The notes under the pieces are model-generated. The model was not told the origin of the DNA. It did no database searches and saw nothing but the letters and a program-made list of their open reading frames with translations. From assembly GCA_902570785.1 (NCBI GenBank), contig CACFZK010000008.1:1-50735 (forward strand): a stretch of 50,735 nucleotides of DNA, given 5' to 3'. The first letter of the stretch is position 1; each line of letters opens with the position of its first letter. A program made the translations under genes and the position numbers. This stretch comes from an uncultured Pelagibacteraceae bacterium. GTDB taxonomy: Bacteria > Pseudomonadota > Alphaproteobacteria > Pelagibacterales > Pelagibacteraceae. Positions 36,051 to 45,977 of this stretch are shown piece after piece.

Positions 36051-37508
36051 ATGTCTATAAAATTAAATTATTCCAAAAAAGCAATTAACAAATTATCATC
36101 AAACTTAGTCTTATTTTCTGATGAAAAATACAGTACCAATGGGTTAAAAAAATATATTTCTAATACGGAATTTTCTTACATAAATGATTTGTTAAAAACA
36201 AGTGACTTAAAAAAAAATTTACAAATTTTTGAGGTTAATTCTAAAAAAAAGATAGTATTAGTATCAATAAAAAATAATCTAAAAAATTCAGATGCAGAAA
36301 ATTTAGGAGCAGAATTTTATAAATTAGTAAATCACGGAAAGAATAGCGAATACTTTGTAATTTCTGATAGTATAGCCAGTAAACATGATAGTTTTTTAGG
36401 ACATTTTCTTCATGGCTTGAAATTAAAATCTTATGAATTTAAAAAATATAAAACAAAAAAAGAAACAAGAGTTATTCTAATAAATATATTGGGCAATAAA
36501 AACAAACCTTCAGTTCAAAATCAATTAAAATTTAAGGCTCTGGAAGAAGGTACTTTTTATGCAAGAGATTTAGTTTCTGAACCCGGTAATGTTTTGCACC
36601 CAGATGAATATGCAAAAAGACTAAACTCACTTAGAAAAGACGGTATAAAAGTTAATATATATGATGAGAAAAAACTAAAAAAACTTGGTATGTACTCTTT
36701 GCTTGGCGTAGGTATGGGGAGTATTAGAGGATCATATTTAGTCACAATGGAATGGAATGGAGCAAAAAATAATTCTAAACCTTTAGCGTTTGTTGGAAAA
36801 GGAGTTACTTTTGATACAGGTGGATATTCTTTAAAACCGGCAAGATTTATGGAAGACATGACCTATGATATGGCAGGATCAGCTACGGTAGTGGGTTTAA
36901 TGAAAAACTTCGCGTTGAGAAAAGCAAAAATTAATGCAGTTGGTGTTGTAGGGCTTGTAGAAAATATGGTTAGTGGAAATGCACAAAGACCCGGGGATAT
37001 TGTCAAATCTTATAGCGGTAAAACTATAGAAATTTTAAATACAGACGCTGAGGGAAGATTAGTTTTAGCTGATGCATTAACATTTACAGAAAAAAAATTT
37101 AAACCAAAATTCATTGTTGATTTAGCCACATTAACTGGCGCGATAATTGTTTGCTTGGGATCAGAATATGCCGGCCTCTTCTCCAATGATGACAAACTAT
37201 CTAAACAACTTTTTAATGCAGGTGAAAAAGTTGAGGAAAAAGTATGGAGAATGCCTCTTCATAAAAATTATGATAAACTTATGAATTCTAAAAATGCTGA
37301 TGTACAAAATATAAATTATGTTGGCGGAGCAGGATCAACTACAGCAGCCCAATTTTTACAAAGATTTATACTGAACAAGACGCCTTGGGCGCATTTGGAT
37401 ATCGCTGGTATGGCCTTTTCAAAATATGGTGGAGCTCTAAATTCAGGTGGTGCGACAGGATTTGGTGTAAGGTTGTTAAATCAACTTGTTGAAGAAAACT
37501 ATGAGTAG
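36051..37508 (+). CDS. pepA: Leucyl aminopeptidase (M17, PepA)
   Basis: 485 aa cytosolic hexameric zinc/manganese exopeptidase. N-terminal macro-like domain about 1-160. Catalytic domain: VGKGVTFDTGGYSLKP (Lys and Asp), MTYDMAGSATVVG and the metal-binding signature NTDAEGRLVLADAL. The E. coli protein also binds DNA; nothing here bears on that. Overlaps ndk by 8 bases. Confidence 0.96.
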   Translation: MSIKLNYSKKAINKLSSNLVLFSDEKYSTNGLKKYISNTEFSYINDLLKTSDLKKNLQIFEVNSKKKIVLVSIKNNLKNSDAENLGAEFYKLVNHGKNSEYFVISDSIASKHDSFLGHFLHGLKLKSYEFKKYKTKKETRVILINILGNKNKPSVQNQLKFKALEEGTFYARDLVSEPGNVLHPDEYAKRLNSLRKDGIKVNIYDEKKLKKLGMYSLLGVGMGSIRGSYLVTMEWNGAKNNSKPLAFVGKGVTFDTGGYSLKPARFMEDMTYDMAGSATVVGLMKNFALRKAKINAVGVVGLVENMVSGNAQRPGDIVKSYSGKTIEILNTDAEGRLVLADALTFTEKKFKPKFIVDLATLTGAIIVCLGSEYAGLFSNDDKLSKQLFNAGEKVEEKVWRMPLHKNYDKLMNSKNADVQNINYVGGAGSTTAAQFLQRFILNKTPWAHLDIAGMAFSKYGGALNSGGATGFGVRLLNQLVEENYE

Positions 37509-37908
37509 TATTGAGCAAACTCTTTCAATCATCAAACCCGATGCCGTAGAAAGAAAATTAACGGAAAAAATAAAAGAAAAATTTTTGGAGAATAAATTAA
37601 CTATTAAAAACCAAAAAAAAATACAAATTTCAAAAGAAGAAGCAGCAGAATTTTATAAAGTTCATCAAACAAAACCTTTTTACGACAGATTATGCAGCTA
37701 TTTGTCTTCAGGACCGATAGTTGTAATGATTTTAGAGGGTGAAAAAGCTATTACTTTAAATAGAAAAATAATGGGGGCTACTGACCCAAAAAAAGCGGAT
37801 GATGGAACTATTAGAAAAGAATTTGGTATTTCAATTGATAAAAATTCTGTCCACGGATCGGACTCCACGGGCAATGCAAAGAAAGAAATAGAATTTTTTT
37901 TTAAATAG
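37501..37908 (+). CDS. ndk: Nucleoside diphosphate kinase
   Basis: 135 aa. Balances NTP and dNTP pools by ping-pong phosphate transfer through His118 (NSVHGSDS). N-terminal QTLSIIKPDAVER and GATDPKKADDGTIRKEFG are diagnostic. The ATG at 37501 gives the family length; a TTG start five codons upstream is unnecessary. Convergent stop overlap of 8 bases with purN. Confidence 0.97.
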   Translation: MSSIEQTLSIIKPDAVERKLTEKIKEKFLENKLTIKNQKKIQISKEEAAEFYKVHQTKPFYDRLCSYLSSGPIVVMILEGEKAITLNRKIMGATDPKKADDGTIRKEFGISIDKNSVHGSDSTGNAKKEIEFFFK

Positions 37909-38464
37909 CACTATATATTTTTCTTATAGCTTGTGAATAAGCTTTATATTCTTCAATTTGAATATTTTTTTTAAGAGTTTCCTGATTAAAACTTTTTTTA
38001 ATAAATACCCTTTTTTTTACGATTATTTTACCGTTATCTAGTTTTTCATCAACAAAATGAACTGTACATCCAGAAAGTTTTTCATTTGTCTCTAAAACTC
38101 TATTAAAAGTGTTTAAGCCTTTAAACTTTGGTAGAAGAGAAGGGTGAACATTTAAAATTTTTCCTCTGAATTTTCTTATAAAATTCTTTGAAAGTATTTT
38201 CATAAAACCTGCCAAACAAATAATTTCAATTTTTTTCAAAAAAATTAATTGGAGAACGTGTTGTTCAAATTTACTTCTATCACATACTAATATTTTATAC
38301 GGAATAGAATATTTTTTAGCATAATTTAAACCTTTAGCACTTTTCTTATTTGATATTACAAGTTCAATGTTTATTGGAAAATTATAATCTCTAGAACTTT
38401 TAATGATTGATTTTAAATTCGTACCAGAACCAGATATAAAAACACAGGCCTTTTTTTTTACCAT
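37901..38464 (-). CDS. purN: Phosphoribosylglycinamide formyltransferase (PurN)
   Basis: 187 aa. Folate-dependent formylation of GAR in purine synthesis. ISGSGTNLKSII binds the phosphate; the catalytic Asn-His-Asp set is in NVHPSLLPKFKG and HFVDEKLDNG. The PurN-conserved GLNTFNRVL shows a Gly-Leu-Asn-Thr where most have G-x-x-A/P. Overlaps purM by 7 bases. Confidence 0.94.
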   Translation of the reverse strand: MVKKKACVFISGSGTNLKSIIKSSRDYNFPINIELVISNKKSAKGLNYAKKYSIPYKILVCDRSKFEQHVLQLIFLKKIEIICLAGFMKILSKNFIRKFRGKILNVHPSLLPKFKGLNTFNRVLETNEKLSGCTVHFVDEKLDNGKIIVKKRVFIKKSFNQETLKKNIQIEEYKAYSQAIRKIYSAI

Positions 38465-39477
38465 TTTATTCTTTTTATAAAATTTATTTTATTTTTAGAT
38501 TTATTTATATAACCGATTTGATATGGTTCAAATTTCTTACTAAAAAATTTTTTTATTTTTTTGGCGCTTTGTTTGTCAGTTATTATACAAAAACCCACTC
38601 CACAATTAAAAGTTTTTAACATCTCAATGTCACTAATGTTTTTACTTTTTAGCCATTTAAATATTTTTAAAACTTTTATCTTAGACAAGTCTATATTAGC
38701 ACCAAAACCACTTGGTATTGATCTTGGTATATTTTCTATCAGACCACCTCCTGTTATATTAGCTGATGAATGAATCAAATTATTTTTAACTAATTTAAGA
38801 ACTTCCCTTACATAAATCTTTGTAGGTGAAAGCAACTCTTTCTTTAAAAAATTATTTAAACTATTAGTTTTCAAAATTTTTCTTACCAACGAAAAACCAT
38901 TTGAGTGCAAACCACTTGATGGAACTGCAAGAACAACATCGTTACTTTTAACTTTGTTTTTATTTAATAATTTTTTTTTTGAAACTATACCAACAGAAAA
39001 TCCTGCTAAATCGAATTTGTTATTTTCGTATGTACCGGGCATCTCAGCAGTTTCTCCACCTACAAGAATGCAATCTGATATCTTACAACCCTTTACTATT
39101 CCTTTTATAATTTTTTTCATTTGATTTAATTTTAATTTTCCAGTTGCAATATAATCTAAAAAAAATAATGGCTTAGCACCCTGAACAATTAAATCATTAA
39201 CACACATTGCAACAAGATCTATACCAATTGTATCAAATTTTTTTAATTTATTAGCAATTTCGATTTTTGTACCAACGCCATCTGTACTACTAACTATTAA
39301 GGGATCTTTTATTTTTTGAGAGCTTAAATCGAAAGTAGATGCAAAATTTCCTATATTATTTTTATTTGAATTTTTTTTAAAGGCAGTTTGAGATATTTTT
39401 TTTATATATTTAGTTAATTTATAGGCCGTTTCAATATTTACGCCACTTTTTTTGTAACTATTTTTTGTTTTTTTCAT
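38458..39477 (-). CDS. purM: Phosphoribosylformylglycinamidine cyclo-ligase (AIR synthase)
   Basis: 340 aa from the ATG at 39477 (MKKTKNSYKKSGVNIE). The frame stays open to 39549, but the extra residues are outside the family pattern. Catalyses ring closure of FGAM to AIR. Motifs: VSSTDGVGTKIEIA, DLVAMCVNDLIVQGAKPLFFLDY, GGETAEMPG and ITGGGLIENIPR. The start codon overlaps that of the divergent DUF2066 gene. Confidence 0.95.
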   Translation of the reverse strand: MKKTKNSYKKSGVNIETAYKLTKYIKKISQTAFKKNSNKNNIGNFASTFDLSSQKIKDPLIVSSTDGVGTKIEIANKLKKFDTIGIDLVAMCVNDLIVQGAKPLFFLDYIATGKLKLNQMKKIIKGIVKGCKISDCILVGGETAEMPGTYENNKFDLAGFSVGIVSKKKLLNKNKVKSNDVVLAVPSSGLHSNGFSLVRKILKTNSLNNFLKKELLSPTKIYVREVLKLVKNNLIHSSANITGGGLIENIPRSIPSGFGANIDLSKIKVLKIFKWLKSKNISDIEMLKTFNCGVGFCIITDKQSAKKIKKFFSKKFEPYQIGYINKSKNKINFIKRIKW

Positions 39478-40552
39478 GAATAAAATGTTAATTAAATACT
39501 TGATGAAAAAACTTGTTGTTTTATTTTTAATATTAATATTTTTTAGCAAAACTCAAAATGTTTTTGCATCAACTGGTCTTTTTACTGTTGATAATATTGA
39601 AGTGAATGGGCCAATTAAAACATCAAATAATAGAGAAAAATATTTAAATCTGGCTTTTAAAAAGGGTTTTCGCAAACTTATTACTGCAATTATAAAAAGG
39701 GAAGATCAAAAAGAACTCCTCAGCACTGATCTGAGCAATATAAAAAGTTTTGTATCAAGTTATAGAATCATTGAAGAACAAAATTTTGAAAACAATTATA
39801 ATTTGAAAATAAATTTAAATTTTAACAGAAGACTAATTGAAAAATTTCTAATCAATAAAAATATATCATATTCTGAAATGAAAAAATTTGATATGTTGGT
39901 TTATCCAATTTTCATCATAGGATCAGAGTTGCAAGTAATATCTAAAAATAAATTTTACGAGGAGTGGAACGCAAATAATATTTACGATAATGTAAACTTT
40001 ATTCTTCCACTTCAAAATCTTGATGATATTAATTTTATAAAGGAAAATTTATCAAATTTAGAAGAAACCGATCTAACCCGACTTGTAAAAAATTATGGAA
40101 TAAAAAATAGTTCAATTATAATTTTAAGATTTGATAAAAAAAAATTAGATGTTTTTTTAAAATCCGATCTTTCAGGTACTAAAAGAAATAAAAAAATAGA
40201 TTTTAAAATAGATAATCTTGATAACGAAACTATACGAGGAGACATTATATCAAATCTCAAGTCATATACAATAGAACTTTGGAAAGAGGAAAATTTAATT
40301 GATATAGCCGCTCCCTCTTACCTTACTTTAAATATAAAAATAAAAAATGAGGACTCTTTTAAAATATTAATTGATAAAATTAAAAAAATTAATTCAATAG
40401 ACTCTTTTTCTATAATAAATTTTGATGAAAAGTCAGCAAGAATTAAGATTAAATTTTTTGGAAAAATTAAAAGTCTTCAAAATAATCTTATAGAAAATGG
40501 TTTCGATATCCAATTTTTGGATGATCAATGGAACCTGAAATTGAGAAGTTAA
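39476..40552 (+). CDS. DUF2066 domain protein, secreted or membrane-anchored
   Basis: Up to 358 aa. The likely mature start of translation is ATG 39503 (MKKLVVLFLILIFF...), giving a clean signal peptide ending VFA; ATG 39476 adds nine residues and overlaps the purM start codon. The body resembles DUF2066 proteins found next to purM-hda in alphaproteobacteria. Function unknown. It stops directly before the hda-like gene. Confidence 0.72.
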   Translation: MNKMLIKYLMKKLVVLFLILIFFSKTQNVFASTGLFTVDNIEVNGPIKTSNNREKYLNLAFKKGFRKLITAIIKREDQKELLSTDLSNIKSFVSSYRIIEEQNFENNYNLKINLNFNRRLIEKFLINKNISYSEMKKFDMLVYPIFIIGSELQVISKNKFYEEWNANNIYDNVNFILPLQNLDDINFIKENLSNLEETDLTRLVKNYGIKNSSIIILRFDKKKLDVFLKSDLSGTKRNKKIDFKIDNLDNETIRGDIISNLKSYTIELWKEENLIDIAAPSYLTLNIKIKNEDSFKILIDKIKKINSIDSFSIINFDEKSARIKIKFFGKIKSLQNNLIENGFDIQFLDDQWNLKLRS

Positions 40553-41215
40553 ATGTCTAAGCAACTAATATTTAATTTCCCATTTAAAAAAACTTATTTA
40601 AGTCAGGATTTTTATATATCAAAAAATAATTTTAATGCATTTAAACTTATAGAAAGCTGGCCTCAGTGGCCCAGTAGATTTATAAATATATTTGGTCCAA
40701 AAGGGTGTGGTAAAACTCACCTTACAAATATTATATCCAGTAAAATTAGTAGTGTAATTATTTCACCTGAAAAAATTGATGAAAATATTATTAGTAAATT
40801 TAAAACTAAAGAGTGTTTGATAATTGACGATTTTGATAACGATATAGAGGAAAATTTACTTTATTCAATTATTAATTTGGCTGTACAGGATAATAAATAC
40901 TTAATTATAAGTTCGCCTATTTCATTAAAAAAGTTTAAAATAAATTTGAAAGATTTAAATTCAAGATTTACAAGCTTTATTGAAGTTGGTATTGATTTAC
41001 CAACTGATGATTTAATAAAGGTAATCTTGACAAAAAATTTTTCAGATAAACAAATTACAATAAGTAAAAAAAATATTGATTATATTTTAAATAATATTGA
41101 TAGATCCTATGAAAAAATAAATTCATTTTCAAATTTAGTTGATAATTTATCTTTAGAAAAAGCTAAACCAATAAATTTAAAATTAATTAAGGATGTTTTG
41201 AAAGAATTAAAATAA
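40553..41215 (+). CDS. hda: Hda-like DnaA regulatory protein
   Basis: 220 aa. DnaA-like AAA+ domain without the DNA-binding domain. An N-terminal sliding-clamp-binding motif QLIFNF is at 4-9, Walker [10 protein letters not shown] at 48-56, Walker B-like [10 protein letters not shown]. Together with the clamp it should stimulate DnaA ATP hydrolysis and prevent re-initiation. Walker A and B are intact. Seven bases precede aspS. Confidence 0.88.
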   Translation: MSKQLIFNFPFKKTYLSQDFYISKNNFNAFKLIESWPQWPSRFINIFGPKGCGKTHLTNIISSKISSVIISPEKIDENIISKFKTKECLIIDDFDNDIEENLLYSIINLAVQDNKYLIISSPISLKKFKINLKDLNSRFTSFIEVGIDLPTDDLIKVILTKNFSDKQITISKKNIDYILNNIDRSYEKINSFSNLVDNLSLEKAKPINLKLIKDVLKELK

Positions 41216-41222
41216 TATTTAT

Positions 41223-43010
41223 ATGAATAAATTTAGAACCCATAATTGTTCGGAATTAAATGAAAAAAATGTTGGTCAAAAAGTAAAACTTTCAGGATGG
41301 CTTCATAGAAAGAGAGATCATGGAAATCTACTTTTTATAGACCTTAGGGACCACTTTGGTATTACTCAATGTGTAATTGAAAACCAGGACAAAAATTTTA
41401 AAACTTTAGAAAAATTAAGACCCGAGTCAGTAATTTTAATTGATGGATCGGTTCTTAAAAGATCAAAAGAAACTCAGAATAAAGATTTAAAAACAGGACA
41501 AATTGAGGTTAAGGTTTTAAACTTCAAAATATTATCTTCAGCTAATGAGTTGCCCATGCCTGTTTTTGGTGAGCAGGATTATCCAGAAGAAATAAGATTA
41601 AAATATAGATTTATTGATTTAAGAAGAAATGAGATGCATGAAAATATAAAATTAAGATCTGAGGTCATTTCATTTATTAGGTCTAAGATGATAGAAAATA
41701 ATTTTCTTGAATTCCAAACGCCAATTCTTACTGCATCTAGTCCTGAAGGGGCAAGGGATTTTTTAGTGCCAAGTAGATTACATCCAGGCAAGTTTTATGC
41801 TCTACCACAAGCACCACAACAATTTAAACAAATGGTGATGATTTCTGGGTTTGACAGATATTTTCAGATTGCACCATGCTTTAGAGATGAAGATGGACGT
41901 GCCGATAGAAGCCCGGGTGAACACTATCAATTAGATATGGAAATGTCCTTTGTTGAGCAGGAAGATATTTTTAAAATTGTTGAACCAATCTTTAGTGAGT
42001 TATTTTCAAAATTCGGAAAAGGTAAAAAAATTAATAAATTTCCTTTTCCAAGAATTTCTTACAAAACATCTTTAGATAAATATGGCACCGATAAACCAGA
42101 TTTAAGAAATCCTATCGAACTTTGTAATGTTACAAAAATTTTTAAATCTGACGATGTTAAACTAAAAATTTTTAAAGAATTGATTAACAAAGGTGCTATA
42201 GTAAAAGCTATTCCACTAAAAAATACAGTCTCTCAGCCAAGAAGTTTTTTCGATAATTTAAATAATTGGGCAATTTCAGAGGGTGCAAGTGGTTTGGCGT
42301 ATATAACTTTTGAAAAAAATAATGGAAAAATAACAGGCAAAGGACCTATAGGAAAGTTTTTTTCTGAAAAAGGTATTTCGGAAATTTTAAAACTATGCAA
42401 ATTAGATGAAAAAGGTTCTGTTTTTTTTGTATGTAACAAGGAAGAAGAAGCAAATAAATTTGCTGGTATTGCAAGACAAAAAATTGCTGAAGAATTGAAA
42501 TTAATAGATAATTCATTATTTAATTTTTGTTGGATAGTTGATTTCCCAATGTTTCATTACGATGAGAAAGAAAAAAAAATTGATTTCAGTCACAATCCCT
42601 TTTCTATGCCCCAAACCGAGATTGAAGATTTTGATCAAATTGATCCATTGAATGTTTTAGCTTACCAATATGACTTAGTTTGTAACGGATACGAATTGTC
42701 TTCGGGAGCAATAAGAAATCACATTACAGAATATTTGTTTAAAGTTTTTAAGAAAGTGGGATATTCAAAAGAAATGGTTGAAAAAAACTTTTCTGGAATG
42801 ATTAAAGCACTTTCATACGGTGCTCCTCCTCATGGTGGTATGGCACCAGGGATAGAGAGAATAGTTATGTTATTAGCAAATCAAAAAAATATAAGAGAGG
42901 TTACTTTGTTTCCGTTAAATCAAAACGCCCAAGATCTTTTAATGGATGCACCTTCAGAAATTTCAGATAAACAGTTAAAGGAATTAAATTTAAAAAATAT
43001 TAAAAAATAG
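41223..43010 (+). CDS. aspS: Aspartyl-tRNA synthetase
   Basis: 595 aa, the bacterial form with OB-fold anticodon domain (about 1-105; [20 protein letters not shown]), class II core and GAD insertion domain (about 285-415). Motif 2 [10 protein letters not shown], motif 3 [11 protein letters not shown]. Could be discriminating or non-discriminating; this cannot be read with certainty here. Its stop directly abuts the stop of the convergent NrdJ-like gene. Confidence 0.97.
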   Translation: MNKFRTHNCSELNEKNVGQKVKLSGWLHRKRDHGNLLFIDLRDHFGITQCVIENQDKNFKTLEKLRPESVILIDGSVLKRSKETQNKDLKTGQIEVKVLNFKILSSANELPMPVFGEQDYPEEIRLKYRFIDLRRNEMHENIKLRSEVISFIRSKMIENNFLEFQTPILTASSPEGARDFLVPSRLHPGKFYALPQAPQQFKQMVMISGFDRYFQIAPCFRDEDGRADRSPGEHYQLDMEMSFVEQEDIFKIVEPIFSELFSKFGKGKKINKFPFPRISYKTSLDKYGTDKPDLRNPIELCNVTKIFKSDDVKLKIFKELINKGAIVKAIPLKNTVSQPRSFFDNLNNWAISEGASGLAYITFEKNNGKITGKGPIGKFFSEKGISEILKLCKLDEKGSVFFVCNKEEEANKFAGIARQKIAEELKLIDNSLFNFCWIVDFPMFHYDEKEKKIDFSHNPFSMPQTEIEDFDQIDPLNVLAYQYDLVCNGYELSSGAIRNHITEYLFKVFKKVGYSKEMVEKNFSGMIKALSYGAPPHGGMAPGIERIVMLLANQKNIREVTLFPLNQNAQDLLMDAPSEISDKQLKELNLKNIKK

Positions 43011-43847
43011 TTATGTTTTGCTTTTTAAATTTATTCTAACATCACTAAGATCAACTAATTTTTCCTCATAGTTGCTTCGTATAAATCCTTTACTAGTAAT
43101 ATTTTTAACAATTTTGAGAAATTGGTCATTTGTATTAAATTCTTTTTCAGTCACACCATTACTTATACTTGGTGTATGTGCAAGCTCCTCTTTACCAAGA
43201 TAAGATATTGCAAGTTCTCTAAAAATGTAATCAAGAATGGATGTTGCGCTTAGTATTCTATCATTTCCACGAACATTTCCTGAAGGTTCAAATTTAGTGT
43301 CTAAAAATGCATCAACATATTCTTCCAGCGGAACTCCGTATTGTAAACCTAGCGAAATAGCGATCGCAAAGTTATTCATTAATGCTTTAACCAACTCCCC
43401 TTCTTTATTGGTGTCAATAAATATTTCTCCAATTTTTCCATCATTATACTCTCCGGTATGTAAGTAGACCTTATGATCCCCAACAGTTGCTTTTTGAATA
43501 TATCCTTTTCTTCGATCAGGCATTTGAAATCTTTTGCCTGAATTTTTTATTCCTGATCCAGTTTTAACTCTTAAATTTTCGTTAACCAATGCTGTTTTAA
43601 TTTTTTCGTTTTTTTCAATTTTTGATTTATGACCAATATTTAAATTGTCTTTCGTTTCAAACTTTTCTAATTTTTTATCACCTCCTGCCTTTCTAGTTTT
43701 TCTGTTATTTACATTCACATCAATGAGCTCAACTTTACCATCTTTTCGATTATCAATATTTGCAAGCTCTTTCTCGTTTAGTTCATCTAACTCGTGAACA
43801 ATTTTAAATGTGCATGTATAATGGGTTTCTACTAAAAATTTTGACAT
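43011..43847 (-). CDS. Stand-alone C-terminal region of class II (B12-dependent) ribonucleotide reductase (NrdJ/TSCPD-like)
   Basis: 278 aa. Residues about 108-240 ([71 protein letters not shown]) match the C-terminal part of alphaproteobacterial adenosylcobalamin-dependent ribonucleotide reductase as I know it. The catalytic barrel with radical-carrying cysteines is absent. The N-terminal 100 residues are charged and include THYTCTF. A real start with GAGGAAAAATT before the ATG argues against a broken remnant. It may regulate or assist another reductase; function unknown. Confidence 0.7.
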   Translation of the reverse strand: MSKFLVETHYTCTFKIVHELDELNEKELANIDNRKDGKVELIDVNVNNRKTRKAGGDKKLEKFETKDNLNIGHKSKIEKNEKIKTALVNENLRVKTGSGIKNSGKRFQMPDRRKGYIQKATVGDHKVYLHTGEYNDGKIGEIFIDTNKEGELVKALMNNFAIAISLGLQYGVPLEEYVDAFLDTKFEPSGNVRGNDRILSATSILDYIFRELAISYLGKEELAHTPSISNGVTEKEFNTNDQFLKIVKNITSKGFIRSNYEEKLVDLSDVRINLKSKT

Positions 43848-43902
43848 AATTTTTCCTCAATGTTTGTTGAAAGTATTGTCTTTTAAGATATATACGATAT
43901 TT

Positions 43903-43943
43903 AAATTGTGTCTATGTTATTGTGATACAATTAAAAATTGTGT
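43903..43943 (-). repeat. ACACAATTT direct repeat, 32 bases apart, with inverted repeats
   Basis: On the minus strand ACACAATTT occurs at 43943-43935 and 43911-43903, exactly 32 bases apart (three helical turns). ACAATT-AAA-AATTGT (43927-43941) is a perfect inverted repeat overlapping the first copy. Spacing resembles paired NrdR boxes, but the individual sites do not fit the NrdR consensus well. Confidence 0.45.
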
Positions 43944-43966
43944 GGATTTAATAACTAACATAAAAA

Positions 43967-44326
43967 ATGATTAAACAAATTTTTACTTGGTGGAACTCGC
44001 AAACTTTAGGGACATTCTTATACACGATTTTTTTTGGAAAATTTGTTGGAGAAGATGAATTTGGAAATAAATATTATCAAAATAAAAAAAATAATCGTTG
44101 GGTTGTTTATAATGGAGAAATAAATGCATCAAAAATAACATCTGATTGGTTTTCTTGGATGCATCACACAACTAATAAAATTCCATCAAATAAAAAAGAA
44201 AAAAAATATATCTGGCAAAAACCTCATAAAGACAATCAAACCGGAAGTAAAAAAGCTTATAAACCAAATAAAATTACAAAAAGTTCTAAGGATTTTAGAA
44301 AATATGAGACGTGGAAACCTAAATAG
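43967..44326 (+). CDS. NADH:ubiquinone oxidoreductase NDUFA12-like accessory subunit
   Basis: 119 aa. Contains GKFVGEDEFGNKYYQ and NRWVVYNGEINASK then SDWFSWMHHTTNKIPS, the NDUFA12/B17.2 signature. In alphaproteobacteria and mitochondria this supernumerary subunit sits on the peripheral arm of complex I. The C-terminal 35 residues are lysine-rich and unstructured. It overlaps the DUF2155 gene by 23 bases, as these two are neighbours in many alphaproteobacteria. Confidence 0.93.
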   Translation: MIKQIFTWWNSQTLGTFLYTIFFGKFVGEDEFGNKYYQNKKNNRWVVYNGEINASKITSDWFSWMHHTTNKIPSNKKEKKYIWQKPHKDNQTGSKKAYKPNKITKSSKDFRKYETWKPK

Positions 44327-44801
44327 TAAAATATTCTTAATTTTGATCAGTTTATATTTTTCACCACTTTTTGCGGAAGTAAAGTTGGATTTACAAACTA
44401 TTCAACCTACGTTTGAAGAAGAGCCTGATAGTATTGATGATACAGGAACTGGGGAGTTAAATTATATTAAATCAAAAAAAACAAAAAAAACTCAAACAAC
44501 TGAAACAATAGTTAGTCTAAGAGCATTAGATAAAATTACTGCAAAAACATCAGATATTAACATTGTGCTTGGAAAAAAAAAAAGATTTGGTTATTTAGAA
44601 ATATTACCAAAAAATTGTAAAAGGAATCTTGAGAATAATGATTTGGGAGTAGTAGCATACTTACAAGTAAAAGACTTATCCGATAAAAGTGATGAAAAAG
44701 TCTTCGTCTTTAATGGATGGACTTTCTCGTCCAGCCCAACTCTAAGACCTTTTGATCATCCAGTTTATGATTTGTGGCTAACAGGTTGTGAAAATATTTA
44801 A
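44304..44801 (+). CDS. DUF2155 periplasmic protein
   Basis: 165 aa. Signal peptide about 1-24 (ends FAE). The DUF2155 core is at about 65-163 (VSLRALDKITAKTSDINI, FGYLEILPKNC, FNGWTFSSSPTLRPFDHPVYDLWLTGC). Two cysteines (in PKNCKRN and LTGCEN) may form a disulfide. Function unknown; conserved next to the NDUFA12 gene. Ends one base before the next ATG. Confidence 0.88.
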   Translation: MRRGNLNSKIFLILISLYFSPLFAEVKLDLQTIQPTFEEEPDSIDDTGTGELNYIKSKKTKKTQTTETIVSLRALDKITAKTSDINIVLGKKKRFGYLEILPKNCKRNLENNDLGVVAYLQVKDLSDKSDEKVFVFNGWTFSSSPTLRPFDHPVYDLWLTGCENI

Positions 44802-45977
44802 ATGAAATATTCTGATATAACAAAACTAAAATATTTAGCCCAAGATAAAAATTCAAGATCAGCTAATCCTGCAATTGTTAGAAATTCGACAGTTTTTTTT
44901 AAAAGTATGCAAGAGCTTATAAATCATGAGAATCTTGTTAAGAAAGGATCAGAAGTTAATTTTTATGAATATGGAAGGGCAGGTAGCCAAACTACAATCG
45001 CACTCCAAAATTTTATTACTGAGTTAGAATCTGGTTATAGAACCTTTTTAACCTCAACTGGGTTTGGTGCAGTTTCTTTAGCTATCATGAGTTTTTGCAG
45101 ACCAGGTGACGAAATAATAGTCACTGATGCTGTATATGCCCCAACAAGAATAATAACGTCAAAATTATTAAAAGAATTTAATGTTAAAACCCATTTTTAT
45201 AACCCGGAAGATTTAACAACACTTGAGAAACGAATTAATAAAAAAACAAAAATGATATTTGTCGAAAATCCAGGTAGCAATACTTTTGAATTTCAAGATC
45301 TAAGTAAAATTATAAAAATTGCTAAAAACAAGAAAATCATAACCGCAATTGATAATACATGGGGAACCCCTTTGTTTATAAAACCGTTGAATTTAGGTTT
45401 TGATATGTCAATTTCATCAGGAACTAAATACCTTTCTGGTCATTCAGACGTAATGCTCGGAAGTCTGTGTGTTAACAAAAGGGTTTACGACAAAGTTAGA
45501 TTCTGTAATAAACTTTTAGGATATAGAGCATCCCCGGATGATGCATATTTAGTTTTAAGAGGTTTAAGGACTTTGGATGTAAGGTTAAATAAACATCAAG
45601 AAAATACAAAAAAAATTATAAGTTTTTTAAGCAAACAGAAAAAAATAAAAGAAATTCTTTATCCTTTTAAAAGGGGTTCTTCAAATTATGAAAATTGGAA
45701 AAAATACTATTCAGGTTCAACAGGATTATTTTCTGTAGTAATTCAAAGTAAGAAAAAAAACTCAATTTATAATTTTATTAACTCACTTAAATTATTTGGA
45801 ATAGGTCAGAGTTGGGGTGGTTTTGAGAGTTTAGCATTATATCAAAGCCACGTAATTCAAAGAGTTTACAGAAAATACTTAAAACCTAATCACCATATAG
45901 TGAGATTTCATATTGGCTTAGAAGATTCAAAAGATTTGATTGAAGATTTGGGAAAAGCCATTAAAAAGATTAAATGA
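44802..45977 (+). CDS. metC: Cystathionine beta-lyase-like PLP enzyme
   Basis: 391 aa Cys/Met metabolism PLP family. PLP Schiff-base Lys209 in SISSGTKYLSGHSDV, PLP-binding Asp184 (AIDNTW) and phosphate-binding STGFGA (85-90). The SGHSDVMLGS segment and the C-terminal GIGQSWGGFESLALY, with a W-G-G-F/Y-E-S signature, favour cystathionine beta-lyase (homocysteine + pyruvate + ammonia). Other C-S lyases of the family remain possible. Overlaps the MFS gene by 4 bases. Confidence 0.87.
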   Translation: MKYSDITKLKYLAQDKNSRSANPAIVRNSTVFFKSMQELINHENLVKKGSEVNFYEYGRAGSQTTIALQNFITELESGYRTFLTSTGFGAVSLAIMSFCRPGDEIIVTDAVYAPTRIITSKLLKEFNVKTHFYNPEDLTTLEKRINKKTKMIFVENPGSNTFEFQDLSKIIKIAKNKKIITAIDNTWGTPLFIKPLNLGFDMSISSGTKYLSGHSDVMLGSLCVNKRVYDKVRFCNKLLGYRASPDDAYLVLRGLRTLDVRLNKHQENTKKIISFLSKQKKIKEILYPFKRGSSNYENWKKYYSGSTGLFSVVIQSKKKNSIYNFINSLKLFGIGQSWGGFESLALYQSHVIQRVYRKYLKPNHHIVRFHIGLEDSKDLIEDLGKAIKKIK

